DNA of 47,578 bases, from NCBI GenBank assembly GCA_902601345.1, contig CACKMK010000007.1:1-47578 (forward strand). The letters run 5' to 3'. The notes beneath the pieces were generated by a model. It was not told the DNA's origin. It saw nothing but the letters and a program-made list of their open reading frames with translations, and did no database searches. This DNA is from an uncultured Candidatus Poseidoniales archaeon. Its GTDB lineage: Archaea; Thermoplasmatota; Poseidoniia; Poseidoniales; Thalassarchaeaceae. The translations under genes were made by a program, and so were the position numbers. Positions 8,066-16,399 of the stretch are shown here, piece by piece; position 1 is the first letter of the stretch, and every line of letters starts with the position of its first letter.

Positions 8066-8142
8066 TGGAGCCCCAGGAGGGATTCGAACCCCCGGCCGTC
8101 TGATTACAAATCAGATGCTCTACCAGGCTGAGCTACTGAGGC
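8066..8142 (-). tRNA. tRNA-Thr (anticodon UGU), CCA encoded
   Basis: Read on the minus strand: acceptor GCCTCAG pairs with CTGGGGC (one G-U pair). The anticodon stem TCTGA/TCAGA closes loop TTTGTAA, giving anticodon TGT. The T-arm contains GGTTCGAATCC. Discriminator U is followed by an encoded CCA at 8066-8068. Confidence 0.94.
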
Positions 8143-8230
8143 TTGCACTACGCTAAGACATCCTCCACTTGAACCCTCCACATTGGGAGATGTGGCAAGT
8201 TCTCATATCTCGTCATTCTGTCGAACACCC

Positions 8231-8635
8231 ATGGGCTCGAAACCCCGAGTCTCTAATCGCCAATTGAATACGATCATTTCTGCCTGGCTGTGCATCGCTA
8301 TCGGCTCCGGGCTCACCCTAAGCGACGGGTCTGCATTCTCCATCGGACTTTCAGCCCCTCTTTCAATCGGTGGGGTGATACTATTGATTGTGGGAATCGC
8401 CATGGGAAATGATGCCGATAATTCTCCCTTACACAAGGAGTGGGAACCATCGGCCATAGAGTTACGCGACGCAGGTAGGCCCATGTTCAGAATTGACACT
8501 ACCTTGGACAAGCCAATTAGAACATCGATACTATGTGGCAGATGTGCTGAGATAACCTGGATAGAGGGCAGGAAGCCCAAGACCTTCACATGCCCATCTT
8601 GCGGGGTCGATCTGTGGAATTCAGAAGAAGAGTGA
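8231..8635 (+). CDS. Hypothetical membrane protein with C-terminal zinc ribbon
   Basis: I do not recognise a named family. From ATG 8231 the protein has about 134 residues: two hydrophobic helices (about 16-32 and 43-60, the latter SIGGVILLIVGIAMG), then a soluble part ending in a zinc-ribbon-like CGRC...CPSC pair separated by about 17 residues. An upstream in-frame TTG at 8183 would add 16 residues lacking hydrophobic character, so ATG 8231 is preferred. It lies between divergent tRNA-Thr and pheS. A role in membrane-associated metal or nucleic-acid binding is only a guess. Confidence 0.6.
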   Translation: MGSKPRVSNRQLNTIISAWLCIAIGSGLTLSDGSAFSIGLSAPLSIGGVILLIVGIAMGNDADNSPLHKEWEPSAIELRDAGRPMFRIDTTLDKPIRTSILCGRCAEITWIEGRKPKTFTCPSCGVDLWNSEEE

Positions 8636-8672
8636 GCTAGGGAAGCCAATTATCGGCAACCGTCAAGTGTTA

Positions 8673-10196
8673 ATGACTTCTGGATCGAACGGAGACGTAG
8701 ATATGGATCTCGGAAACAATGAGCGTAGGATGCTACGGGCGATGCTAACCGACTCTACAAGGGAGTGGACTTTGGAACAAATTCTCTCAGAAACTGGCTG
8801 GGAAGACCAGGTCCACGTCGCCGGAGCAGGGAAGAAACTTGAGGAGCAGGGGTTGCTTGTATTGAGTGAGTCCTCATCTAGGATGGTTTCTCTGGGTGAT
8901 GAAGGCCAAAGAGCCTCTGAGAATGGTCTCCTGGAATCAAGACTATGGGACTGGATGTCGGAGTTAGAAGGTGAAAAAAGGACGATGAAGTCTCTGATGT
9001 CATCGGATTTTGAAAGAGCGGAAACTGGACCGGGGATAGGGATTCTGAAGGGTCTTGGTATTGATATAGAATCAGGCATTTTCATCATATCAGACGACTC
9101 GAAGATATCAAAAGAAATCGATAGAAGGTCTGAATTCATACTGTCTCTTTCAGAGGGCGAAGTTGAATCCTCTAACCTGGATTCAGAGATGCTATCTCAC
9201 TTCTCATCTAGAAGTGGATTGCTCGATTTCGAGGACGTAACCATAAGAACTTGGAAACTCACTAAACCCGGCTCTTCTTTGGACTCCTCCTCGTTGAAGG
9301 AGACCAAACTGATAGGCGAGGTGACGCCAGAAATGCTGCAGACCGAGTCATGGATAGGGGCGGAATTCAAGCCATTCGACGTAGAGGCACCTGCTCCCAT
9401 GCCAACAGGGGGCAGGAGGCACCCAATGCAGTCGCTTATCGAGCGGATCCGTTCGGTCTTCCTCGAGATGGGCTTCTCAGAGATAGAAGGAGACTACGTT
9501 CAATCAGCTGGCTGGAACATGGATTCGTTATTCATCCCCCAGTCTCACCCAGCAAGAACCATGCAAGACACATTCTATCTGAATCAGCCTAGAAATGTAG
9601 AAGTTGACCAGGAATACCTCGATCTATGGGCCAAGGTGCATGAGCACGGCCATGACACTGGTAGCAAGGGATGGGGGGGCTCCTTCGACAAAGAAGAGTC
9701 TCAGAGGGCCTTGCTAAGGACTCACACCACGGTTAACACCGTCAGGCACATCGCTGACAACCCCCACACTCCGTCCCGAGTTTTCGGAATCGGGAGGGTG
9801 TTCAGGCAGGAGACCATAGACAGAACTCATATGCCGGAGTTCCATCAAATAGAGGGAATAATCCACGAGCCCGATGCCAGCCTACCAATGCTAATTTCGA
9901 CCTTGAAGACCTTCTACTCAAAGATGGGATATCCAGATGTCAGAGTCAGACCTGCGTACTTCCCTTACACTGAACCAAGCGCAGAGGTCGACATACTCTG
10001 GAAGGGAGAATGGCTCGAGCTCGGAGGGTCCGGAATCTTCAGGCCGGAAGTTACAGAACCATTGGGTACCGAGTGGCCGGTATGCGCCTGGGGAATGGGC
10101 CTCGAGAGACTGGCGATGCTGGTCCTTGGTCTGGACGACATTAGGCAGCTGTATCAGCCAGACCTAGAGAGGCTGAGGAAGATGCCTCTGCTCTGA
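8673..10196 (+). CDS. pheS: Phenylalanyl-tRNA synthetase alpha subunit
   Basis: PheS is the catalytic subunit of the alpha2-beta2 enzyme charging tRNA-Phe. The N-terminal 200 or so residues form the winged-helix region typical of archaeal and eukaryotic alpha subunits (ERRMLRAML...WTLEQILSETGW). The class II catalytic core follows from about HPMQSLIERIRSVFLEMGF. Motif 2 is GRVFRQETIDRTHMPEFHQ, and motif 3 is GMGLERLAMLVLGLDDIRQLY at the C-terminus. The length of about 507 fits archaeal PheS. ATG 8673 is chosen over GTG 8667; ATG 8703 is also possible. The beta subunit gene is not next to it in this window. Confidence 0.95.
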   Translation: MTSGSNGDVDMDLGNNERRMLRAMLTDSTREWTLEQILSETGWEDQVHVAGAGKKLEEQGLLVLSESSSRMVSLGDEGQRASENGLLESRLWDWMSELEGEKRTMKSLMSSDFERAETGPGIGILKGLGIDIESGIFIISDDSKISKEIDRRSEFILSLSEGEVESSNLDSEMLSHFSSRSGLLDFEDVTIRTWKLTKPGSSLDSSSLKETKLIGEVTPEMLQTESWIGAEFKPFDVEAPAPMPTGGRRHPMQSLIERIRSVFLEMGFSEIEGDYVQSAGWNMDSLFIPQSHPARTMQDTFYLNQPRNVEVDQEYLDLWAKVHEHGHDTGSKGWGGSFDKEESQRALLRTHTTVNTVRHIADNPHTPSRVFGIGRVFRQETIDRTHMPEFHQIEGIIHEPDASLPMLISTLKTFYSKMGYPDVRVRPAYFPYTEPSAEVDILWKGEWLELGGSGIFRPEVTEPLGTEWPVCAWGMGLERLAMLVLGLDDIRQLYQPDLERLRKMPLL

Positions 10197-10209
10197 CAAA
10201 GATACTGAA

Positions 10210-11319
10210 TCACTCTTCTGCTAGTGCCTTGACATCATGAAGGAAATCCCCGACATCCCAGTGGATGCCAGAGTATGCAACTCTCTTCCTCTGCTCCTTG
10301 TCAATGATGAAAGTGACAGTCGAGTGCCCAATCTCGTATTCTCCCAGACTCTCCTCATGCGGGTCTGTGAGATTTCCATCATTCACTTCTGGGTTTCCTT
10401 CTGGAACACAAGACATCCAGTCTTCGGAACCTCTGTCCCATCCGTCATCGCACATGCAATGTGCGCTTGCTCCCGTCCCCATGACCCATCCTCTGCCATT
10501 GCAATCAACACCTGGGGGCATCATGCTCAAATTTGCATTACTCGCTATCCATGCTAAGTGCGTATCGAATCCAATGTCAATTTCAGAGATGCTAGCATCA
10601 GTGGGTTCCCATGTTTCGTCTGAGTCATTCCAAACATGGAGTAGCCACTTCCACGAGCCATCCTCGGTCCAATTTCCAATCGTCCCATTACTCATGTCGT
10701 AGTCCATTTCGGCATTCACTGTTAGCGCGTATTCAGCGAGTTCTCCACCATTGCCGTAGCAGGATACGTTGTATGCGTCTACACATGGGTTGTCAGTCAC
10801 TACCGTGGAGTTGTCAGGACCCATAACTGCGAATCTCAGTATTGCCTCTTCCGGCGGAAGGCTGTTCGCAATGTGATCAGCATCCACAACGACCTTCCAT
10901 TCGTCCCACACTGCTTGCATAACAGAGCCCCTGTCGTGGGTAAGGTGGTTCCATTCGTACTCTCTCGCAGTGGTCCACTCCAAGAGCCTCTGAGTGGTAT
11001 CCCTAGCGGGATCAATGGTTATTGAGATGAACTCGACGGATTCTGATTCGCTTCCCAGGTTCTGGCTCACGTAGTCGATATTAGAGGATATGATCAGACA
11101 AACATCTGGACAGGCAGTGTAGATGAAGGCAACAACCACAACCTTCCCATCAAAATCGGATAGAGAAACATCCTCCCCAAACTGGTTTTTCAGAGTAAAG
11201 TCCGGCGCATCGGGCGGATTCCTGTATTCCGTCCCCAGTATCTCCGTCCCCTCAGGGCCAATGCAACCTGCAAGTAGGAAGGAGAGGGCCAAAATCGCCG
11301 CTCTGACTCCCACAGACAT
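10210..11319 (-). CDS. SCO1/SenC-type lipoprotein with large inserted EGF-like segment
   Basis: SCO proteins are thioredoxin-fold copper chaperones, classically loading the CuA site of cytochrome oxidase. A lipobox (SFLLAGC, residues 13-19) implies a membrane-anchored extracytoplasmic protein. The copper motif CPDVC near residue 73 and the distal histidine in IGHSTVTFIIDKEQ near 337 are both present. Between them the fold is split by about 150 extra residues containing an EGF-like cysteine cluster (DCNGRG...HCMCDDGWD...SC) and further cysteines. Typical SCO proteins have about 200 residues; this has 369. It is last in a five-gene minus-strand run. SCO identity is confident; the role of the insert is unknown. 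Confidence 0.82.
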   Translation of the reverse strand: MSVGVRAAILALSFLLAGCIGPEGTEILGTEYRNPPDAPDFTLKNQFGEDVSLSDFDGKVVVVAFIYTACPDVCLIISSNIDYVSQNLGSESESVEFISITIDPARDTTQRLLEWTTAREYEWNHLTHDRGSVMQAVWDEWKVVVDADHIANSLPPEEAILRFAVMGPDNSTVVTDNPCVDAYNVSCYGNGGELAEYALTVNAEMDYDMSNGTIGNWTEDGSWKWLLHVWNDSDETWEPTDASISEIDIGFDTHLAWIASNANLSMMPPGVDCNGRGWVMGTGASAHCMCDDGWDRGSEDWMSCVPEGNPEVNDGNLTDPHEESLGEYEIGHSTVTFIIDKEQRKRVAYSGIHWDVGDFLHDVKALAEE

Positions 11320-11346
11320 AGTCCTGCTTCCTAGTAGGGGGTTATT

Positions 11347-12075
11347 TCATTCTTCTTCTACTAGGCTCAGTATGTCTTCTAGAACGAGCTCAGGGTTCCA
11401 GTCCGTGTCTCCCCACCATACCCTTTGCCTCATTTGCTTGTCAACTATGATCGTGCCTGTTGTGTGATCCACCCAGTAGTCAAGTGGGTGGTGGTTAGTC
11501 ACCACGTCACCCTGTGGCTGCTGGGTCTCCTTTCCACACCCGTTGCTATCGACTTCTTCCCCTTCTGGTGTGTCGGGGCAACTATCGAATCCATCGGCGA
11601 CTCCGTCGTTGTCCACATCTGTGTCATACGTTGTCAGGCCCACGTCGAAGTTCATCCAAACAGGCTCCAAGTCCTCGACTGCACCCGTCAGATGCGGCCA
11701 TCCGAGCTCCCTAGTGGAGGCATAATTGTTCAGGACACTAGCATTGTCCGTCCACGGGTCGACTGTAACAGTCAGGATCTGAACAGAAGAGCCATGCAGG
11801 TCGCCGAGCTCCTGCTCGACGAATGCCAGATTTGCACTGACCACCGGGCAGATGTCCGGGCATCTAGTGAATAGGAAGGCCACCACAACCACCTTCCCTT
11901 CGAAATCAGACATAGAGACAGTATCACCATTTTCATCAATTAGAACGAAATCATCAACTGAAATGGGCGGGGATATATCCTCCCCGTAGAATTCATCAAC
12001 CTCGCCAGAGAGGCATCCGGAAGAGGAAATTATCAACAACGCGAGGAAAACAGAGAACATCCTGGCCATCTTCAT
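11347..12075 (-). CDS. SCO1/SenC-type lipoprotein with thrombospondin type 3-like insert
   Basis: This is a second SCO-family copper chaperone, paralogous to the downstream one. The lipobox is IISSSGC near residue 21. The copper motif is CPDIC near 74 and the conserved histidine is in YWVDHTTGTIIVDKQ near 210. At the same place where the neighbour carries its EGF-like insert, this one has a short aspartate-rich calcium-loop module (DTDVDNDGVADGFDSCPDTP, then EEVDSNGCG), a thrombospondin type 3 / OmpA-linker-type repeat with paired cysteines. The ATG start (12075) directly follows the stop of the upstream gene, indicating an operon. Confidence 0.84.
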   Translation of the reverse strand: MKMARMFSVFLALLIISSSGCLSGEVDEFYGEDISPPISVDDFVLIDENGDTVSMSDFEGKVVVVAFLFTRCPDICPVVSANLAFVEQELGDLHGSSVQILTVTVDPWTDNASVLNNYASTRELGWPHLTGAVEDLEPVWMNFDVGLTTYDTDVDNDGVADGFDSCPDTPEGEEVDSNGCGKETQQPQGDVVTNHHPLDYWVDHTTGTIIVDKQMRQRVWWGDTDWNPELVLEDILSLVEEE

Positions 12076-12603
12076 TCATCCACTCCTTTGCCTAGTTACT
12101 ACGACTAAGAAAACCAAGATAAGCATGACTGACATAGCTAGACGGCCATCATTTGTCCAACTTGAATCATCATCCACAGAATTCTCCGAGTTGAATGAGT
12201 ACCCATTAGGGGGACCTGCCTCCTCGTGGTTATCGTGAATCACAGTTAGGTTTAGCGTGTTCCAGATGGTCCCATTATCGAATACGTCGAGGTAGTAATT
12301 TCCCGCTGGCCACCTGTCCCAGTCAAGTATGAACGAGCACTCATCCCTCACGGACGAGGAGTTACTAGGCTCCGTCTCGCACCTCTGGTCGTATTCGCCA
12401 TCCCCATCCAGGTCCACTCTGATCGTCCTATTGGCGTCAGCCACGTTGTAGAACGTGACGGAGTCATTCTGCATCACTTCGGCTACTCCTGGCTGAATGC
12501 TAGACCCCCTCATGATAATCGAGAAGTCATTCGCACCGTGTGCAGAAACCATTGGAATTGCCAAGGAGGACAATAGAAGTGCTACGACTAGTACCCTACT
12601 CAT
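12076..12603 (-). CDS. Secreted C-terminally anchored protein, cupredoxin-like beta domain (hypothetical)
   Basis: The family is not known to me. A signal peptide (MSRVLVVALLLSSLAIPMVSAHG) is followed by a beta-rich domain with VTFYNVADANRTIRVDLDGDGEYD, a cysteine pair (about residues 75 and 90), and a C-terminal membrane helix (LAMSVMLILVFLVVVTRQRSG). The strand pattern and the N-terminal histidine after cleavage recall cupredoxin-like or CopC-like extracytoplasmic domains, but no clear type I copper site is visible. A paralogue sits at 16400-16999, at the other end of the module. ATG 12603 begins one base after the stop of the upstream propeller gene; a longer in-frame reading back to 12720 overlaps that gene and lacks a signal peptide. 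Confidence 0.65.
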   Translation of the reverse strand: MSRVLVVALLLSSLAIPMVSAHGANDFSIIMRGSSIQPGVAEVMQNDSVTFYNVADANRTIRVDLDGDGEYDQRCETEPSNSSSVRDECSFILDWDRWPAGNYYLDVFDNGTIWNTLNLTVIHDNHEEAGPPNGYSFNSENSVDDDSSWTNDGRLAMSVMLILVFLVVVTRQRSG

Positions 12604-12604
12604 T

Positions 12605-14542
12605 TCAATCATCATCTTCAATGGTCCAAAGCGCAGGATAGTTGTATCTCGGGTCGAAGTCCTCATCGAACTGGACCACGTAGATCCCACTGACCATCTC
12701 GGAGATGAATAGGAATCCACGCGGGTCGTATTGCAGCCCCCAATCGAATGGAATCATGCAAGAGGCCCAGCAGTCGGCCATGTCATACCCCAATGTGGCA
12801 GTGGGGTCTTCTATCCAGTATGGCCCAGACGGCAAGTAATATCCGATTGTGTGAGTGGGGGCTAGCTCTTCTATCGCCTGGAAACCCCTGTCTGGCTCGG
12901 CCACTCCGTTCTCCCATACCAGCTCCTCCCATATTCTTCCGTGATCAGTGACCCAGTTCCCCGCATGGTAGTGGGTCCAGTAGACATGACCATTTACGCC
13001 AGTATCCCCATTGTGGGGGCTGTAGATATATCCTCCAGGGATGTAGTGCTGCGGGTGCTTAGATCCATTTGCCAACGTCCCCTCGCCCGGTAGTCTCCAT
13101 TTAGAGACAAGGAAGGGTTTGGTTGGGTCAGTCGTGTCTATAGTCCAGAGGAAGCCAGTGTGCCCGGCATTGCTGCCATACTCGGGTGCGATGATGGTGT
13201 AGTGGCGCCAGTTAACTCCGTAAGTCGCATCACTGGGGCCCGAGCCACATTCCGATGGCCACTCTGCCTGAGGTACGTACTCGCTAATCCCATTGCACAC
13301 TAGGTGGTCGTAGGGAACCGCGTAGTGGATGTTGTCATTCCCTTGCTCTGCGTCTAGCCATTCCTCGGGAGTCATGTTGGCATGTCCGCCTCCGTCTGGA
13401 CCGTACCAACCATCGTCAGCCGTGGGGCAACCCAGCCACCTCCCTACCTCCGGAGGCCAAGAGATTCCGAGGGGGTCTGCTAGGATTGGCGGTTCGCTGA
13501 CATCTACGATTCGTAGGCCAGCACCCCAGTAAGAAGCTACTAGAAGACGCTGTCCTGTAATTGGATGTACGAAGTACACGTGATCATGGTTGAATATCGA
13601 ACCGCCGCATGTGGTGTCTGGCTCAGGGGTATAACCCCCCCATCTGAGGATCTCCCTGCTGGAGTTCTGCTGCTCGTCGTTCTGGTTAGGTAACCAGGAC
13701 TCGAATCCTCTAGGGACGTAGAATATCTGCGTCCCCTTGTAGAATGTTCCCGAACCCCCCTCTACCATCTCCGGATAAGGGTCCGCTCCGAATATGAACA
13801 GGCTGCACTCCTCCCTGAAGTCCACCGCTCCGTCCCAATCGCAGTACACTGCTAGGTCCTGATTGTGGAATCCTGCTGGGGGGTTGTTCCACTCTGCGAC
13901 CTTCACTGGGCTTGTTTTGTCGCCCACGTAAATTACGTCCAATCTGTTCATGCCGCTGTTTGCATCATCATCGTTGGGTATCGGGTCCAACTCGCTGTTG
14001 GTCAATTCGTGATTCACCAGCACCCAGTTGTTGTCCTTGGTCACCTTGATGTCGATCATCCTCGCAATCTCAGCATAGTACGTAGAAAGCAGCCTGATGT
14101 TATTTGGCTCGCTGATATCTAGGATCTCGAACTGGTTGTAACTCGAGACGTAGGCGAAGCAGCCACCACTGCCATCCCCGTGAATCTTGCAGTCCTCATC
14201 GAAGTTGCCTTCAATCGCGATTTCCGAGTTGTCTCCGGGAGTCGGACCAACGTTCTTCCACTCGTCGAAGCAAGGTCTTCCTGCAGTGTTGTCCAACTCT
14301 GGAGGGGGGTAGACCTCGCCGTCGCAATTCAGGTTGTGATAGTCGATGAGCTTGGCATTTGAGGTGGATAACCTGTGTGCCAGAAGATCGCTGTGAGAGT
14401 GGTTAGCATCCTCTATCTCAGTAACGGGATCCACCCAACCCTCGCCTCCGATTTCATTACTTACCTCGCTTTCAGAAGATAGACAACCAGTTACCGGGGC
14501 CAGCATTACTATGGAAACCGCTAGCCAAACCCTAGTGCCCAT
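12605..14542 (-). CDS. Secreted LVIVD-repeat beta-propeller lipoprotein
   Basis: This is a 645-residue extracytoplasmic protein. The N-terminus has a lipobox-type signal (VMLAPVTGCLSS). The body contains several LVIVD-type blades, for example YNQFEILDISEPNNIRLL, GAGLRIVDVSEPP and a C-terminal GIYVVQFD. Histidine-rich blocks IFNHDHVYF, HYIPGGYIYSPHNGD and THYHAGNWVTD are conserved with the upstream paralogue. LVIVD propellers are widespread but poorly characterised. A TATA-like element at 14561-14570 suggests an internal promoter and a leaderless ATG at 14542. It is followed by the small secreted protein and two SCO chaperones, so a copper-dependent role is a reasonable inference. Confidence 0.75.
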   Translation of the reverse strand: MGTRVWLAVSIVMLAPVTGCLSSESEVSNEIGGEGWVDPVTEIEDANHSHSDLLAHRLSTSNAKLIDYHNLNCDGEVYPPPELDNTAGRPCFDEWKNVGPTPGDNSEIAIEGNFDEDCKIHGDGSGGCFAYVSSYNQFEILDISEPNNIRLLSTYYAEIARMIDIKVTKDNNWVLVNHELTNSELDPIPNDDDANSGMNRLDVIYVGDKTSPVKVAEWNNPPAGFHNQDLAVYCDWDGAVDFREECSLFIFGADPYPEMVEGGSGTFYKGTQIFYVPRGFESWLPNQNDEQQNSSREILRWGGYTPEPDTTCGGSIFNHDHVYFVHPITGQRLLVASYWGAGLRIVDVSEPPILADPLGISWPPEVGRWLGCPTADDGWYGPDGGGHANMTPEEWLDAEQGNDNIHYAVPYDHLVCNGISEYVPQAEWPSECGSGPSDATYGVNWRHYTIIAPEYGSNAGHTGFLWTIDTTDPTKPFLVSKWRLPGEGTLANGSKHPQHYIPGGYIYSPHNGDTGVNGHVYWTHYHAGNWVTDHGRIWEELVWENGVAEPDRGFQAIEELAPTHTIGYYLPSGPYWIEDPTATLGYDMADCWASCMIPFDWGLQYDPRGFLFISEMVSGIYVVQFDEDFDPRYNYPALWTIEDDD

Positions 14543-14560
14543 ACACCCATGCGGGGATGC

Positions 14561-14570
14561 CTATTTTATG
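14561..14570 (-). promoter_or_regulatory. Putative TATA box for the LVIVD protein at 12605-14542
   Basis: The minus strand reads CATAAAATAG, centred about 24 nt before the ATG at 14542. It sits in the only 55-base gap within the propeller/SCO run and would allow separate, leaderless expression of the downstream four genes. Confidence 0.45.
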
Positions 14571-14597
14571 AAACTGCACCCAATTAGTACAGCCGCT

Positions 14598-16346
14598 TCA
14601 TAATGAGGCAGGGTTGCCATAAGGCTCGTCAATATCGAGTTGGACAATGTACAAACCGGTGGTGATGCACGACAAGTACGTGTAGCCCTTGTAGTGCTCA
14701 GCCGCCCAGATGAATGGCGTCCACCCGAAGTCGTAGTACGAACTGTCCAGAGGGGCGCCGTTGGCTCCATGTGGGAGGTGGTAACCAACTGTTGATCCCA
14801 TGTGTGCCTCCGTCTTATTGCCGTTCTCAAGTCCTGCCACCATAAGGGACTCTATGTCGATAACCCAAAGTCCTGAGTGGTAGTTGCCCATGTATATCCT
14901 TCCATCCCAAGCACCACCGTGGCTATTGTCCGGAAACCCCGGGAGGCCCGTCTGGAAGATCTCGTGGTCTGCATTATGCGGACTGAAAAGCAACCACTCT
15001 TCCCCTCCAGGGATGAAGTGGTGATCCGCGAATGGGGTCTCCCAACCGTGGATAAGTTGGGGCAGGAATCTCACATTTCCGTTGACGACTTCGTATGGAG
15101 TTGTGTCCAGCAGGTAGGCCATTCCCGTGCCCACTGTGGTCTCAAGGACTTCGGTAGCTATTATCGTCATGTGAATCTTGCCAGAAGGGTATCCAAGATG
15201 GGTGGCATCTACCATTTCGTCAATTGGCTCGGCATAGTGGATGTATGAGGCCCTCCCCCCATTCTCATTCCCAGTTGTTCCGCTGTCTGGCTGCCCATCG
15301 CCATCGAAGTCCTCGAAGTCCATCCATAGCCCAACTTCCGGAGCCCTCCAGTTACAACCCAATTGGGTCCCGAAGGAACCACGACAGGCTGCTGCTATGG
15401 CTAGGTACTCCACCATGTCCTTGCCCGGATGCGGGACTTCTGATACATCGAAAATTCTCAGTCCGGCTTCCCAGTATGCCCCATAGACGTATGTTCTGCC
15501 GTATCGCGGATCATTGGAGTCCTCTCCGGGCCATGTCTGGACTGTCATGTCATGTATGTAGATCCACCCTCCTCTGGTGGTTTCCCAACTCACCTCTGCC
15601 TCTCCCACTTTCACAATCCGTGGTAGATCGCCATATCCTGCGAAGTTCAGATGCGCAACCGTGATCCCTCCACAGGCATCCCCCTGTCCTATGTCACAGG
15701 ACTCGTAGTCAGGGTTGGCTACGAAGATGTACCACTCGTTATCGATCATGTGAGTGTACAGGTTGTGAGGGCCGCTTGGGTGGTCTGCGTCGTACCAGGC
15801 ATCGACAAATGTGGGTTCGTATTTGTCGGTCACGTCTACCAAAGTTACCGTAACCTGAGCAGGATCTCCCCACTCTCCCACATTGGGATCCGCAGCCCCG
15901 GGGTCAACCAGTTGATTCTGAACAATCACGTACTCCCTGTTGTTGTATACTAGGTACTTGACATCAAGAACCTGTGTATTGGGGTCTATGTAGACTCCAG
16001 TCACAGTAGTATTGGTTGGGTCCGTTACATCCACGATGTGCATCTCGCTCCATCCTGCGATGTATGCATACCTTCTCCCGTCCGGAGAGTCTGAAACTTG
16101 GACCTCAGCATTGCCAGGTGCAGTCAGAGGGTTGAATGAAACCGGTTGGATGTTATCCGTGTAGAGGATGTGTTGACTGGCGTTCCTATGGTCATGCCCC
16201 TCGTCCTGCAACAGCGGATCTACCATTGATTCCGAATCATTCGAAACACCGACTTCGCTATCTTGCAACAACAGGAATGCCGATGCTCCTGCCACCACTA
16301 TGCAAGCAGCCAATGCCAAAGCCATAGCTGCCCTCTGGCCATCCAT
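14598..16346 (-). CDS. Membrane-anchored LVIVD-repeat beta-propeller protein
   Basis: This is a paralogue of the following gene, 582 residues. The N-terminal helix (AAMALALAACIVVAGASAFLLLQ) acts as a signal anchor rather than a lipobox. Blades with the LVIVD signature are seen at SEMHIVDVTDPTN, AGLRIFDVSEVP, SGLWVIDIES and the final TTGLYIVQLD. Histidine blocks IYIHDMTV, HHFIPGGE, FSPHNADHE and NYHSGLWVID line up with those of the paralogue. There are also an aspartate-rich loop (DFEDFDGDGQPDSG) and cysteine pairs. No enzymatic function is known for close relatives that I can name. It is divergent from the small secreted protein at 16400, with only 53 bases between them. Confidence 0.75.
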   Translation of the reverse strand: MDGQRAAMALALAACIVVAGASAFLLLQDSEVGVSNDSESMVDPLLQDEGHDHRNASQHILYTDNIQPVSFNPLTAPGNAEVQVSDSPDGRRYAYIAGWSEMHIVDVTDPTNTTVTGVYIDPNTQVLDVKYLVYNNREYVIVQNQLVDPGAADPNVGEWGDPAQVTVTLVDVTDKYEPTFVDAWYDADHPSGPHNLYTHMIDNEWYIFVANPDYESCDIGQGDACGGITVAHLNFAGYGDLPRIVKVGEAEVSWETTRGGWIYIHDMTVQTWPGEDSNDPRYGRTYVYGAYWEAGLRIFDVSEVPHPGKDMVEYLAIAAACRGSFGTQLGCNWRAPEVGLWMDFEDFDGDGQPDSGTTGNENGGRASYIHYAEPIDEMVDATHLGYPSGKIHMTIIATEVLETTVGTGMAYLLDTTPYEVVNGNVRFLPQLIHGWETPFADHHFIPGGEEWLLFSPHNADHEIFQTGLPGFPDNSHGGAWDGRIYMGNYHSGLWVIDIESLMVAGLENGNKTEAHMGSTVGYHLPHGANGAPLDSSYYDFGWTPFIWAAEHYKGYTYLSCITTGLYIVQLDIDEPYGNPASL

Positions 16347-16399
16347 GCCTATCCCATAAGGTCAGTCATGTTCAAGCCATCGCATACTATCCGGGACAT

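Noticed and set aside
12604-12720. Longer reading of the small secreted protein
   Set aside because: It overlaps the propeller gene and hides the signal peptide, which begins at ATG 12603.
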